NCBI GenBank assembly: GCA_030374765.1
Contig: JARGXX010000011.1
Coordinates: forward strand, 124,001-188,000
From: Agarophyton chilense
Lineage: Eukaryota > Rhodophyta > Florideophyceae > Gracilariales > Gracilariaceae
Length of the DNA: 64,000 nt
Reading direction: 5' to 3'
Below are positions 32,898 through 44,122 of this stretch, piece by piece. A program made the position numbers and the translations under genes. Position 1 is the stretch's first letter. Each line of letters begins with the position of its first letter. The notes beneath the pieces were generated by a model that searched no databases, was not told the DNA's origin, and saw nothing but the letters and a program-made list of their open reading frames with translations.

Positions 32898-33500
32898 TTG
32901 AAGGTTTTTGCTGACCTGAAGGCCTTACTTCAGCAGAACGAAACGCGTCCGACATTTTCCGATAATGTGGCCACCGTTCGTAGCAAAGCCCTCGCGCTCA
33001 CAAAACAACTGTCGGTGTTGTTGGATGAATGCTCCGAACTTGAGCGCTATCTTTCGGAAAAGACGGACTCTGGCAGTGCGGACACTGACATGTTCTCCAC
33101 GAGTACTAGTTGTACACTCAAACTGGATGACGCTGTGACTGTCATTCGGAACCTGACCTCGTCGCCGAAGACCACAGGTAAGACTTATTCCAAGTCCGAA
33201 ATTGCAAACATGGTCTCTCAACGTTTTGAGCAACGTGTTGAACAACGAGTCCAACAAGCTATGGTCGCGTACCAGAAGAGTCTTGGAACCGACACCGACA
33301 ACGTTCGATCTTCATCTGGCTTTGTTTCACCTCGATCCAACCTGAAAGGAAATGGTGGGACGAGCAAAGCGAAGCCCAAACAGAAAAAGAGAAAGTCGGA
33401 AGATGCCGGTTTCTGTTATGATTGTGGCTCGAAAAACGATCGCCGTGGTTCTGAAGACTGTGAGAATCCCAGCTTCTACACGAAACGTCTTCGCTCTTAA
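32898..33500 (+). pseudogene. Copia Gag region (fossil)
   Basis: A 200-codon frame with a helical, Glu/Arg/Gln-rich middle (QRFEQRVEQRVQQAM, a coiled-coil-like stretch), a Lys-rich basic run (KAKPKQKKRKS) and a knuckle-like CYDCGSKND...CENP near the end. Layout and position just after the 5' LTR identify it as Gag. The knuckle lacks a clear CCHC pattern. Confidence 0.75.
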
Positions 33501-33599
33501 CGCGGCTACACTGCTCGACCAGGCAAGCCTCAAAAGGATAACGAAAAGGATTTTCGAACCGGCTTCACCCCCTCACAAAACAGTCATCGCTAACGATTG

Positions 33600-36500
33600 G
33601 GAGTGAAGCCTACTCGGACATACACTCGGCAAAGAATCCGAACCCAATTGTTGATCCAGGCTGTCCAAAATGTGTTGGTAGATTACAGTCGATCTCGCAG
33701 CTCTGTTCGACTCTACGCATAGATCTCAAACTTGAATCTCTTGATTGTAAACCGTTTCTGCACGGCTTCGGGGAGTCCTGCGCTGACGCAAAACCCGTAA
33801 TTGCAAAGTGGATCTTCACCGCCCAGGAAGAATACGTTTCAAGCTTTTCCATTCCCATTTATGTCGTTCTTGGCGATGGCCCCATTCTTCTCGGAAAAGA
33901 CATACTGTTTCGATCAAATATTCTTGGGGAATCGAACCAAATATGCGTGCTACCGAGTATCGCTGGACCCCAGGAGATTGTTCTGCGAACATATTGTACA
34001 GGAGAAAAACTATCTAAACGTACCCGTCCTCTCCTTGTACCTTCCTCAACGCTGTCAATGAAGGCATTGCAGATGAGGGCCGAACAAACTATTGTCAAGC
34101 GACCCGACATAATCAAGGACGAAGAACTTTTCGCTAAGAGGTTTCACCTATGCACTCATATGCGTCCCAAAGAGATGAAGCAGCTTTGTCGCCGAGCGAA
34201 CGTGCAATCGCCCACACTGGCGTCGCTACTCGACGAAGCTTACAACAACTGTAAGAGTTGCACAAGGACTGGTCGCCCGCTTGCATCAAGGAAGCTATCC
34301 TTTTCTCGTCTCGTGAAGAAGTTCAATGACCATCTTCAGATAGACTTCATGTTTGTAGCAGAATTGGGAAGTCTTCCCATACTGCACATGCAAGACGCCG
34401 CCACCGGGCTCACAGTAGCTGTTCTGTCGTTCTCACGTTCATTAAAAAAGGCGAAATATTCGATATACACACACTGGATCTCTACCCATGGCCCTCCTAA
34501 AGAGCTCTTTGGAGATCCGGAATTCGACAACGACGACATCATGCTCCTCTGCGCGTAAAACAACATCCAGTTTTCTGCGCGACCTGCAAGGAGGCACAAC
34601 AAGGTTGGAATTGTAGAGTCGTCTCATGAGTAACTTCGTTACCTCATCCAACCAATGATACAGGATCGCCAATATGCTTTGTCACGCGGCAACCCGGCGC
34701 TTTCTGACCATAAGATCGTTACCAAGGCAGCCTTCCTGAGGAACGTTCTACAGGGCTCGAACCACTTGTCCATTTTCTAACTCGCTCGTGGTTACACGCA
34801 TTCGATCTCTGGCCTACCCAAAAGTCCCATAAACGAGAATATAATTGCTGCCCATACAGAGCGAACCACGCGCCATGCTCTGCATCTCTTTCTCAGGTCG
34901 AAAGATGTCAACGTCTTGTCGAAAACACTGCTCGTTCCCGAAACACCAGGATTCTTCTTTCGGAAAGATCAAAAGCGCGGCTTCTGGCAGCAAGGGTATG
35001 TGAAGAAGCCATACGATCACCTCGTATCTGTCTCCTCCGATCAATCTTTAGATGGCATCACATACGCTGTCGCCTACGAAGACCTTTGTCTTTGACCAAG
35101 CAACCTGCTTTTGAAAGATCTTGAGCGTTTCGAGCTCGGCTTCAATCTCTTGCCCGAGGGCGTTTCGGAAGAAGAAGCTGTACTAGGCGAGGAAGATGGC
35201 CTTCAACCTGTTGGCCTGCAACCTGTTCCAGACCCAATAGTGGTCACAACCGACGTAGAACCCTTGCTTTTCGATTAGATCGACCAGAATCTTCCAGCTG
35301 ATTTTCCAGAATGGGATGATCACCCAGCCAACGTCGCCTATCTGCCAAAAACAGGATTTCCAAGGAGCTTCAATGCACCCTCCAGGGATATCGGCATCTA
35401 TGCCACCTCTAAAGCAAACCCAACCTCCCTCAAGTCCGCCACTCAGTCTATACTCGAAGAGCTTCGCGACACTCTCGGAAACGGACCGTTGACTGAACCC
35501 ACATACAGACGGCCCCTCCGTCGCTCTTGGACGATGCAATCGCGAAATAAAAGAAGGCCAATCGAGACAAGAAAGCGTATATACCTGTTTCAGTTCGTTC
35601 TCTTCCCCGAGACGCTAACCTCATATCGTTTCAACATTTCTTCGTAATCAAGCATGACGGCGAAGGCCGCACGCTCAAACTAAAATACCGTCTTGTACTG
35701 CATGGTAACAAGGATAAGGAGAAAAAGTCCCTTCGATCGGATTCAGCCTCCGCACAGGTCCCCACGACTCGGCTTCTCCTCTCCATGGCCGTATTGCTCC
35801 ATTTTCTCATTGCGGCCATTGATTTAAGGTCCGCGTACCTCCAAGCCGGTGCAATCAAACGCGACGTATACATGAAACCGCCGCGTAGCTGGACGGACTC
35901 TTTCGACGAGGTCTGGAAGATCTTGGTTCCAGACAGATATCGTCTTCAACCGCCAGTATATATCTCAACACCCAGACTACTCAATAACAGTATCCATGAA
36001 GGAATTAATGGACCAAGTGCACCCAATCGATGTGTCCCCGGCTCGTAGGAAACAGGACAACTCTCCCTGCACAGACACTGAACTCCAAACTTTTCAAAGC
36101 CTGACGGGGAAACTCAACTTCATGGGACATGAGGTGCTACCGCAGGCCTCGCTTGTCGCTAGCAAACTTCAACAGCAAGTGTCTCGCTTGAGATTCAGCA
36201 GCCTTCTGTTGCTGAACAGCGCCTTGCGACACCTGAAGAGTCCTAACCCTTTCCTACTCTACAAGGCTCCGTCGGTCCACATCGCGAAGACGTCGCTTAT
36301 CGAATTAGTAAGTTTAAGTGACGCAGCGACCGGTACCAGCTCTTATGGACAGTCTGACCTAGTCTCTGGCCTGCTACTTCTTGATCAGAAGGAGAACATA
36401 TTTCATGTGATAGACTAGCACTCGATGAAACAAACTCGTGTTTCGGTCTCCTCGGCTGGAGAAGAAATACCAGGAGCTGCTTTGGCTGCAGATCTTTCTA

Positions 36501-36850
36501 TTCATTTGTCGCAGACCATCACATATTTTCTTCATGAACATGGCTCAATCGAACCACCGTATCTTATCCTTCTTGTGGACTCCTTTGGGCTCCATTCTAC
36601 AATCTCAACTCTAGATGAGCAGAGAGACTACAGACTAACGGCAACTGTTTGTCGATTGTGTGATTCGTTTGAATCTCACGAGTTGCAGTCCTTCTTGTGG
36701 ATTCTCGGCTCGTCAAACATAGCCGATGGTTTAACACAAATCAATCCCCATGGCTTCAAGACACTCAACTCTATAATGGCGACTGGTATCGTACCTTATA
36801 TTCTGCTTTCTCAAATGAGCACCGCTTCAAATCGTCGGCTTAGGCAATAG
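33600..36850 (+). pseudogene. Copia Pol region: protease, integrase, RT, RNase H (fossil)
   Basis: The protease-like part has NPIVDPGCP (about 33640) and LGDGPILLGKDILF (about 33870). The integrase part has LCTHMRPKEM, a C-x2-C knuckle (NNCKSCTRTGR) and LQIDFMFV. RT is seen as LRSAYLQAGAIKRDVYMKPP at about 35820-35885, and the RNase H part as SLSDAATGTSSYGQS (36310-36355) and ADGLTQINPHGF near 36720-36760. The same landmarks occur in the copia pol at 59541-61650. Many breaks are present. Confidence 0.88.
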
Positions 36851-37292
36851 TTTCAGCGACATATTCTATTCTAAGGATGTCGTAAATGCGTCGTTTTTCA
36901 AAAAATCGATTGACGTTTATAATGCTTAAGACACGAGATCGACCCCCGCTGCGCGGTTCACTGGATTTTGGCACGTTGTATCATCGTTACGAATGTGGGG
37001 AATTACTTCCGAACTGGACATCCCTGCCCCTACAATCAAGTAGGCCCTCAATACACCTTTCGGTTGTTAGCCTTCGTAACGGTCTTTTGATACCGTCGCT
37101 AATTTCGCGTTCGCTCCTAGTCGCTTAACGGTCTCATTTCGTCGAGCTTACTCCGAGAATCGAACTCGGAAATCTTGCGTCGTATTGCAAAACATCCCCG
37201 CTACTCCGCGCAGTCTTTTCATTTCTGTTACCACACCTACCCTATGGTATACTTTTACTTGTTTGGATCTATAATTCAGCCAACTGGGGGGG

Positions 37293-37511
37293 TGTTGAAA
37301 GGCTGACGTAAGCCCACAACTTACGTAACTTACTAGCGGAGATCGCGGCGGCATCGTTCTATGAGCCTACAAGTAAACTCCAGAACGCGCTCGCCGGTTC
37401 GCGGCGAGTGCTAGGGACGGCGACGCACGAGGACAACGGTTCCCCGATCGCTGACAATTCTTCCCTGTCGTATTTTCCCTGTGCGCTGCGCCGATGTCCC
37501 ACGTTCCAACT
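37293..37511 (+). repeat. 3' LTR of the copia element
   Basis: It begins TGTTGAAAGG immediately after a G-rich polypurine tract (AACTGGGGGGG, about 37282-37292) and ends TTCCAACT, followed by the target duplication GTTCT. Confidence 0.93.
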
Positions 37512-37516
37512 GTTCT

Positions 37517-38900
37517 AACCACGACATCGAACACATCAAAGATAGTTACGATAGCTAACGTGTCCAATACAGTGCGCACATTATATTTGCGCTTACGTGC
37601 ACTGTTTGCGTGTCTCGCCCATACGCGAATTCGCCAGGCGAGGCACGCCGACGCACCAGCAAGGGCAATCATTCACAACAGTATTCCAAATCCACTTTCA
37701 CGTTGTCCGCGAAGATGTTCCTACACTATTTAGCAGAAGAGATATCTGGCTTGCTGGACTTGGCATCAGCGTCCAAGACAACTGCTTCCTCTTCATATGA
37801 AGATATGAACCATTACACCTAATCAACGACTTTATAGTGTACAAGTGGGTAACTGACCAAGTGCTTTACGCGAGGGACCACTTATTCAATCTGCACAGAT
37901 CCTTTAGAGACCCAAGCGTTAACCCTACACAACCTTCTCAAGAAGGCTAGACCTGATGAGCAAACACCAGAACTTCACGACGATCTACAGGAAATCGTCG
38001 AAGGGTGCAAAACTTGTGCTGAGCACGCGCGGAAACATCTACCTTTCAATCTAACAGGGGGACACGAAGGCCGGACTTTCAACCACATTGTTGCCCTTGG
38101 CATAAGTTGTATCAACCAAAAGCCAGTCCTACATGTCGTCGACGAAGCGAAGCATTTCACACCCGCATCTTTCCTTTCAAAGGTAGATTCATCAACTGTA
38201 TGGAAGGCATTCACAAGATGCTAGAGCATCGCCTACGCAGGACCGCCAGACAATTTTCGAATCGATCAAGGGTCTAATCCGATGTCTAAGGAGTTTACCG
38301 GAGCAGCAAACTCATGCGGGATAGCAATATTGGAGGATTCAATCGAGAGTCCATCAACAATGTCTCATGTGGAAAGATGTCACGGACCATTACGCATCAC
38401 GTTCCTAAAATAGAAGTCTAATCTACGGAAAGAAGATGACAGGTGACTGCTTCAGATGGTTGTCTACTGTGTAAACAGCGCGATGGGTCCAGAAGGACTA
38501 TGTCCGAAGCTGTGCGTCTTCGGAACGATTCCAAGGCCAGCCCGAATGGAACCATCACCAGACAACCTGATACGCGCTAGGGCGATTGAAGAGGCTCTGG
38601 AGTTAGTAGGACACGAGCATGCAAATCTAAAAATTGCTTTCGCATTGAAGTACAAAAGCCCATACGGCAAAGAGAGGACCGACATGGGTATTCTACCGTT
38701 TGGTTTTCAATATCAGGCAAACCAGAAACCCCTACAGTTATATAACTGTCGAGGAACCTAGAAGACATGTGCAGAGTAGGCGCACGCTAGTTCAGAGTGA
38801 GCGACTGGGAGTCGTCGTCGCGTGCTACGTCCTAGCCTGGTATTTCAGGATTAGATCCGGAATAGTCAGCGCTAGAATAGTACGCGGCGTTATTTCAGGG
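37517..38900 (+). mobile_element. LTR-retroelement integrase relic (fossil)
   Basis: Plus-strand pieces between about 37940 and 38770 show a retroelement integrase: a knuckle-like CKTCAEHARKH, then KPVLHVVDEAKHFTPASFL, the Y-x-G-P-P-D and DQGS segment, and HVERCHGPLR near 38370-38395, followed by NSAMGPEGLCPKL (38470-38510), typical of the integrase end. It is broken. The copia element at 32048-37511 was inserted just left of this relic or inside its upstream part. The family (gypsy or a copia relative) is not settled. Confidence 0.7.
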
Positions 38901-39186
38901 GAACGGCCCCGGAGTAATCGCCAGAGAACTGGTTGTTGTTGCAGAAACCAAAGTTGCTTTATTTCTGTTGTCGTTGTTCTCGCTCCAACTACGAAGGTGA
39001 CTCGAAGCTCAAGCTTATGCCTTGTTCTGCTGGTTCCATCAAGCGTCACGAGAACAGTAAATTCTATTTGCTGCTCTATTTCGTCGTTCACTACTGTAAT
39101 GTAGTAAAGGTGCTCTCTACCTGTTCCTTTGTTGAGATCCAATTTCTCGACATCATCTCCTTGGAGGTCTCGGACATCTGAACCAG

Positions 39187-41090
39187 TCAGTATTCTTTGT
39201 ACAAGTCCAGCGTCGTAAAGATCTTCGCCCCCACTAGGTCGTCGAAGATCTCTTTAATCTTGGGTAGAAGCCACCGGTCAGCCTTAATCACTCGATACAG
39301 CTGACGATAGTCAACAAAGAACCTTGGCCTGCCATCCTTCTTCGTGTAAATGTCCACAGAGAAGGACCAAGCCGAAGTGGATGGGCTGATCACAACCGCT
39401 TGTAGCAGCTCATAAACCTTACGCACATTTGCGTTGTGTTATGGAGGAATTCTGCGCGCCCTAGAATGGACAGGGGTATCATCAGCCAACTCGAAGTAGT
39501 TCACCACTTGAACTTCAGATGCGCGAAAGCCACTCATATCCAATGCGATAATATCAGTCCTTTTGAGCGTGACGGCCATGCTCGCTTGAACGCCTTTGCA
39601 GAAGGTGCTTCAATTTCAAAGCCAGAAGCGCTGAGTGGCTACTCTCCTCATCCTCACTTGAGGTCTCCACTTCGTCCAAAACCGACTACAAGTCCCGTTC
39701 ATATGCCTCTTTGTTCAGGATGAAAAGAACCAACTCATGTTTCTCACATGATTCGTCCCCTAAACTCAACGAGGACTACGAGAACTCAACCGTCATCTCA
39801 TCTGGCCCCGAGTCTTCTGGAAACGTTAAGTTTTTACTATCATTAAAAGCTCCCTTGGTGATTGGAGGCTCGTTATATAGTGGGAACAACTCTTCTTGGG
39901 AGCCAAAAATAAGACTCACCTATTGGCGGCTGGAGTCCAGCTGCACCTGCTAGGCTTACAGGATCGGGCATCCTAGAATCACGTCAAATAGTGTGTTCTG
40001 AACAACTAAAAAGTCCAAAGGAACTCCACGACTCCCAAAGAGTTCAAGAAGTCCTTCACACAACCAAATACATTCTCGGTGGTCCTATTGCTTACCGTCA
40101 TTTTCCTAGTAGTAGGTGAAGGTTGGATGGCCAACTACTCACAAAGTTTTGACGGGAAAAGGTTAGGCACTGCTCTAGAGTCCAGGAGGACATTTGACTC
40201 TGTTCTTTAGAGCCTGAAAGCGACTACCTTCAAACGATGGGATAGAGCAGTGGCGTTCAGAACGGAAAATGAGTCATTGGCGCCCCCCCTTCCTAAAGAC
40301 GATTCAAGTTTCTTGTATCCTCTTCTACACCGCCTCGAAGCAGTTGACAAAAAATCAGTTCGGATGCAGCAGCTGCTAACAATTCCATCAAGTTGTACTT
40401 CTCAACTTGATCTTGTAAACCATGAGATCTAAATTACGCCTTTTTCTAATTTTTAGTCTTCTTCTTTGCCCTAACTTTGGCGACAACACGAGAAACGAGG
40501 GTGCGCTCTATCAAGGCGTCACTGTCCAACAGGTTGATTACAAGTTGCTTCGGAAGGGCCTGTCTATCCGCATACCTCTTCGCGGCGGCAACAACATTTT
40601 CCGCAGTACCGTCCTGTACACTTGCGACATGATCGACAAGGTCTACCTTTTTCAGATTCAACTCATCTGTCGGTTTTATTCTTGCGGTCTCAAAACTGAC
40701 GGCACGAGTGTCTTCTCTTTTTACCTTCGATCAAACAGTGGTCTCTGAGTTCTCTATTTCTCCACAATGGATAAATATCTTGTCAAGATATGGGTTGGAC
40801 AGGCAACGAATTGTTTCATGCCCTGGCGTTATGCAGTAACTACACGTCAAATCGTTTTATGCAGAAGCTCTAGGGGCTTCGAACTTTTTTCAATATCAAA
40901 GAGAGCCCCGCGAGCAGCCCCAATATCTGGTCAACATTATTCGCCATCTGTTGAGTGGTACCAGAACGAGCGTCGGGTTTCAGGAGAATCTTCCTCTTCC
41001 CATTTTAGAGGACAACATGAGATTCATGGTCAGCAATGAAAGCCTTGCCACCCATCTCGTATTCATAAACTGCTTTTAACAACGCCGCAC
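39187..41090 (-). mobile_element. Ty3/gypsy-type relic: reverse transcriptase and flanks (fossil)
   Basis: The minus-strand frame at 39187-39426 has SAWSFSVDIYTKKDGRPRF and VDYRQLYRVIKAD, then FTTLDLYKEY, the first part of a gypsy RT. Short minus-strand frames upstream (40446-40661) may be remnants of the protease and spacer. It lies beside the second copy of the gypsy-type LTR in the same orientation, but no primer-binding site adjoins that LTR here, so the LTR and this relic may be separate events. It is heavily broken. Confidence 0.6.
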
Positions 41091-41091
41091 A

Positions 41092-41750
41092 TGTCGTAAA
41101 ATCACCTCTGGGGTATGCTACTGTCTTGTCTTGGGAGCGTGATGACGCTCAATCGTAGGGAACGTGGTGACGCTCAACCGTAGGGAGCGTGGTGACGCTC
41201 AACCTTAGAAGGTAGACGTTGCAAACCTCGATGGTAACAGGGCACCGTGAAAACCAGTAGGGGCAAACGGCGGGGCAACTAGCCTATACCATGTATGTGA
41301 ACGATGGTAGGCGTCGACGCGCGGGAAAGCTTGTGTGGTAGTTGAGAAACAATGAACAAAAAGGTATACTCGTGACCCAAGTGGTGCCTGTGTTTATCAG
41401 ATTAGGATGTGGGAGTTGCAGTGCCCTATATGCAGTGGACTGCACTCTCGAGATCACCGTGGAGGTGCCAGCAAGGCACGGACTCCGATTTAGTGTCAGA
41501 GACCTGGCCAGCACTAGCTACAGTGCCAGGTGGCCACTCCACTACTGTACTAAAATAGATGTAATCACAATTACAACTACTAACAATCACTCAACCAGAA
41601 GATACATGTCGACACTACACGTGGCTGACAACATCTAGATGGTAGCTCGCCCGGAGCTGCATGGCCGATGAATCCTCGCATCTATCCCCTACAAGGTCAG
41701 TGTAGTATATTGACAACCTCAAAAGTCAGCTCTTTTGCCACTTAACGACA
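41092..41750 (-). repeat. LTR of the gypsy-type element, copy 2
   Basis: This 659-bp repeat starts TGTCGTAA and ends TAACGACA and matches 2160-2763 along its length. It is longer because a 25-bp module with a 6-bp inverted repeat is present three times (41133-41157, 41158-41182, 41183-41207) instead of once. The flanking 5-mers GCACA and ACACA are similar but not identical. It may be a solo LTR. Confidence 0.85.
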
Positions 41751-42380
41751 ACACAGTTGATCGGGGAGCGAAACAAAATTAATTAAGCCAATTTCCGAGA
41801 TGTCTGCCGTAGACGTGCAAAATAAACCGAAAGCAGTTTCTTGATTAAACCCAGCCCGTTTTGAAATGAGTCGAAACGTTTAAATGAGCCATAAAAATCC
41901 GTCGGGTTAAGACCAGCATTTACAGCAAAGCAATAATTCTTTTCGAGAGGTGTCGTTTTTTAAAAAACTTCTTTAAAAGATTCAAACTTGACGACTTTGT
42001 ACTTTTGAGTCTCTTTTTTCGAGGTACGTTCACGCCCGAAGTTATCATAGATAAAAATCGAATTAGAATTCTCCTAGATGACACAAGACTTGTAGCGTGT
42101 TATCTTCGTCAATTTGTTATCGCATGAAGACGTTTATGTACGGAAATTAGAAACACCAGACGCTGGTTCGCGAATCGACGGTAAAAACAATGCGGTGAAC
42201 CGCTGACGACGATGACACTGTTACGTTTTCAAACATTTGATGCGGTACCATCAAAGCTTGTCTTAAGGCTAGCGTACCTTTTCGTTTCCTTTTCTTCTTT
42301 TACTTGTTCTTCTCCCTCTCTCAACCCTGCCGCTCGAAGGCAGATCCTGATATTTCAGCTCGCGAGGGGCTGCGTCCGCG
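41751..42380. other. Stretch without recognised genes
   Basis: AT-rich DNA with a short uninformative plus-strand frame at 42212-42448. Confidence 0.5.
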
Positions 42381-42722
42381 CTACACGTGGACACGCTCCC
42401 ACACGGAGGCCGACACAGCTTTTTTTTGACAAATATTTCCGACGATGAGGTCTACTGCATCCTTTCCAATCAATTGAGACTTTGATTTACGGGACACAGG
42501 TCTTGGCAGGCCATATAATTCGAATCTGAGACGTACAGATTGAAGTGTTGTTGGAATCTTGTTGCCGTTTAAGTCTGTTGGTGTTTTATGAAACGTTCGC
42601 CAAAGCTTGACAGAATCACTGTATTCTTCCTGGTCACCTTTTCCCTCAGTCCACGGAGGGGACTTGGCATCCCAAGGGAACTTTGTCCGGAACGGCAGAT
42701 TGGTTTGGGATGCTGGGCCCAT
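42381..42722 (-). pseudogene. Gag-like ORF, probably LTR retroelement (fossil)
   Basis: A 113-codon minus-strand frame has FPWDAKSPPWTEGKGDQEEY followed by SVKLWRTFH and a LRFELYGLPR segment; the order of an acidic-aromatic start, an aligned W and a leucine-rich helix resembles the N-terminal Gag of copia elements. GKDAVDLIV continues the pattern. The LTR terminus with heat-shock elements at 43908-43978 has the same orientation and could be its 5' LTR, but 1.2 kb separates them. Only this fragment is seen. Confidence 0.4.
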
Positions 42723-43888
42723 AACTAGGGATAGTTAAGACAACATTGGAATGCGGGTGCCGAGCGAGTTGAACAGCCAGTGGTTGTGCAAGTGCAAGAG
42801 TGTAGAACAAAGTGCGCTATTGGTGTCAGAAGTCTTTGTCTCGTCTCTGTACCTTACCAACAAAAGTACATAGAGCTATGAGTGCATAGAGGTAAATCAC
42901 ATTAACGGGCGCGACATATCACACAAAATGTTGCCACATAATGATTACGAATGAGTCATGGCAATAGACATTAAGAGTATGAATTCAAATACAAAACCAT
43001 GCGCGCATCAGCAGAGAATCGGCTTAGCAGCGCGATATTTCTCATAGATGGTGGAGCTTTTCTTGGCGCCCTTCTGTCGTTCACCGTAAGCCCCTGAACT
43101 CAGAACAACTGTGCCGCCACTTCAGTTGGAACTGTAGAGATCGTCAGCGCTCAGCACCATACTTGTGTCACCCTTCAGGCCTAAGCCTGTCGCGATGGAA
43201 TTGTAAAGGATAGGATGCAATCGTGCAGAAATGGGTTGTTCACATGTCTCTGTGTGGGAAGAGCCACTTCCTATTGGTAGTTGAGATAACTAAGGGTAGT
43301 CATTTCCTTGACTCCTTTATAATTTGAAGCTTTAATTGATATATGAAGAGCTACTTGCCATTATCAAGTTCATAATATCAATTGCCATTTACTAAAAATG
43401 CGTACTATCACGTTAATGTTCGCTGTTGAGAAGGCCAATCTTAAGATGGTGTATAGTGGGAATTCGGGGTGACAAGACACCACATATACCGGGCAGCAAG
43501 CCGAACTTTCTGAGCACAGTGGTCTTTGGCCCGGAGCGCTACTACTCCGGTGGGTAGCGTGTGGTTGACGAAAGTGCTATCAAAACACACAAAAAGAAAA
43601 ACAAAGCGAACGACTGGGCGAGAAACAGCTCAGCTGACGGTGATTGATGATCGTTCGTTGTCATACAGTGTCATACAGTAGGCAACCTGTCAACTACCGT
43701 AGTTTAGTCAGAAGAGATCTATAAATAAAAGTACACTCGAACGCAGATAATTCTGTGAAGTGTTGACTTGAGTTCATTTTTCTCGACTCAGTCTCTATTC
43801 TCCTGTTCTTTTATGTAAGCACTTCTAAGTTGTTCTAGACGCATATAATTTTGTTCCAAGATAGTTCTTTCCTTTGAAACATAGAGTT
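42723..43888. other. Stretch between Gag-like ORF and LTR terminus
   Basis: No gene is recognised. A TATA-like TATAAATA at 43720-43727 reads on the plus strand, but no gene follows in that direction. Confidence 0.45.
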
Positions 43889-43978
43889 CTATATAAGCTT
43901 CAAGAGGCTTCTACATACGTCTATTACATAAAGCAGTTTCCAGTTGCATTCTGGAACCTTCTAGAGGTTTCTACAACA
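43889..43978 (-). repeat. LTR terminus with heat-shock-element array and TATA box, copy 2
   Basis: On the minus strand, the LTR edge TGTTGTAGAAACC (43978 downwards) is followed by the same 70 bp as at 23428-23500. The perfect heat-shock element lies at 43949-43961, and a TATA box (TTATATAG, 43889-43896) follows about 53 bp later. The arrangement is that of an LTR U3 promoter. The inner end of the LTR was not located. Confidence 0.65.
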
Positions 43979-44122
43979 GAGATGATCGTTTCGAATACGT
44001 TCGACAATGTACTATTCAAACTATCAAGGGATGAATGAAGACATTACCATTCTTAATTGCTCTCCAATTTGTTGCCAGTCAATTGACCAACGTGTAGATA
44101 TAGAACGAACTTTGTTCACTGG

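Larger units (their letters stand above)
32048..37511 (+). mobile_element. Ty1/copia element with both LTRs and target duplication (fossil)
   Basis: The 5,464-bp element is bounded by 219-bp LTRs and by the 5-bp direct repeat GTTCT (32043-32047 and 37512-37516), so its exact edges are visible. The order of parts on the plus strand is gag (32898-33500), protease (about 33600-33950), integrase (about 34080-34760), RT (about 35520-36080) and RNase H (about 36090-36850), the copia order. The LTRs differ at about 20 of 219 positions by eye (roughly 91% identical), so the insertion is not recent. The coding part is broken, with many breaks. It belongs to the same family as the copia pol at 59541-61650. 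Confidence 0.93.

Noticed and set aside
37140-37225. tRNA-like sequence on the minus strand with a perfect T-arm (CCGAG-TTCGATT-CTCGG)
   Set aside because: The acceptor strands do not pair, the anticodon loop would have 8 nt, and the stretch lies inside the 3' untranslated part of the copia element. At most a relic; not called as a tRNA gene.
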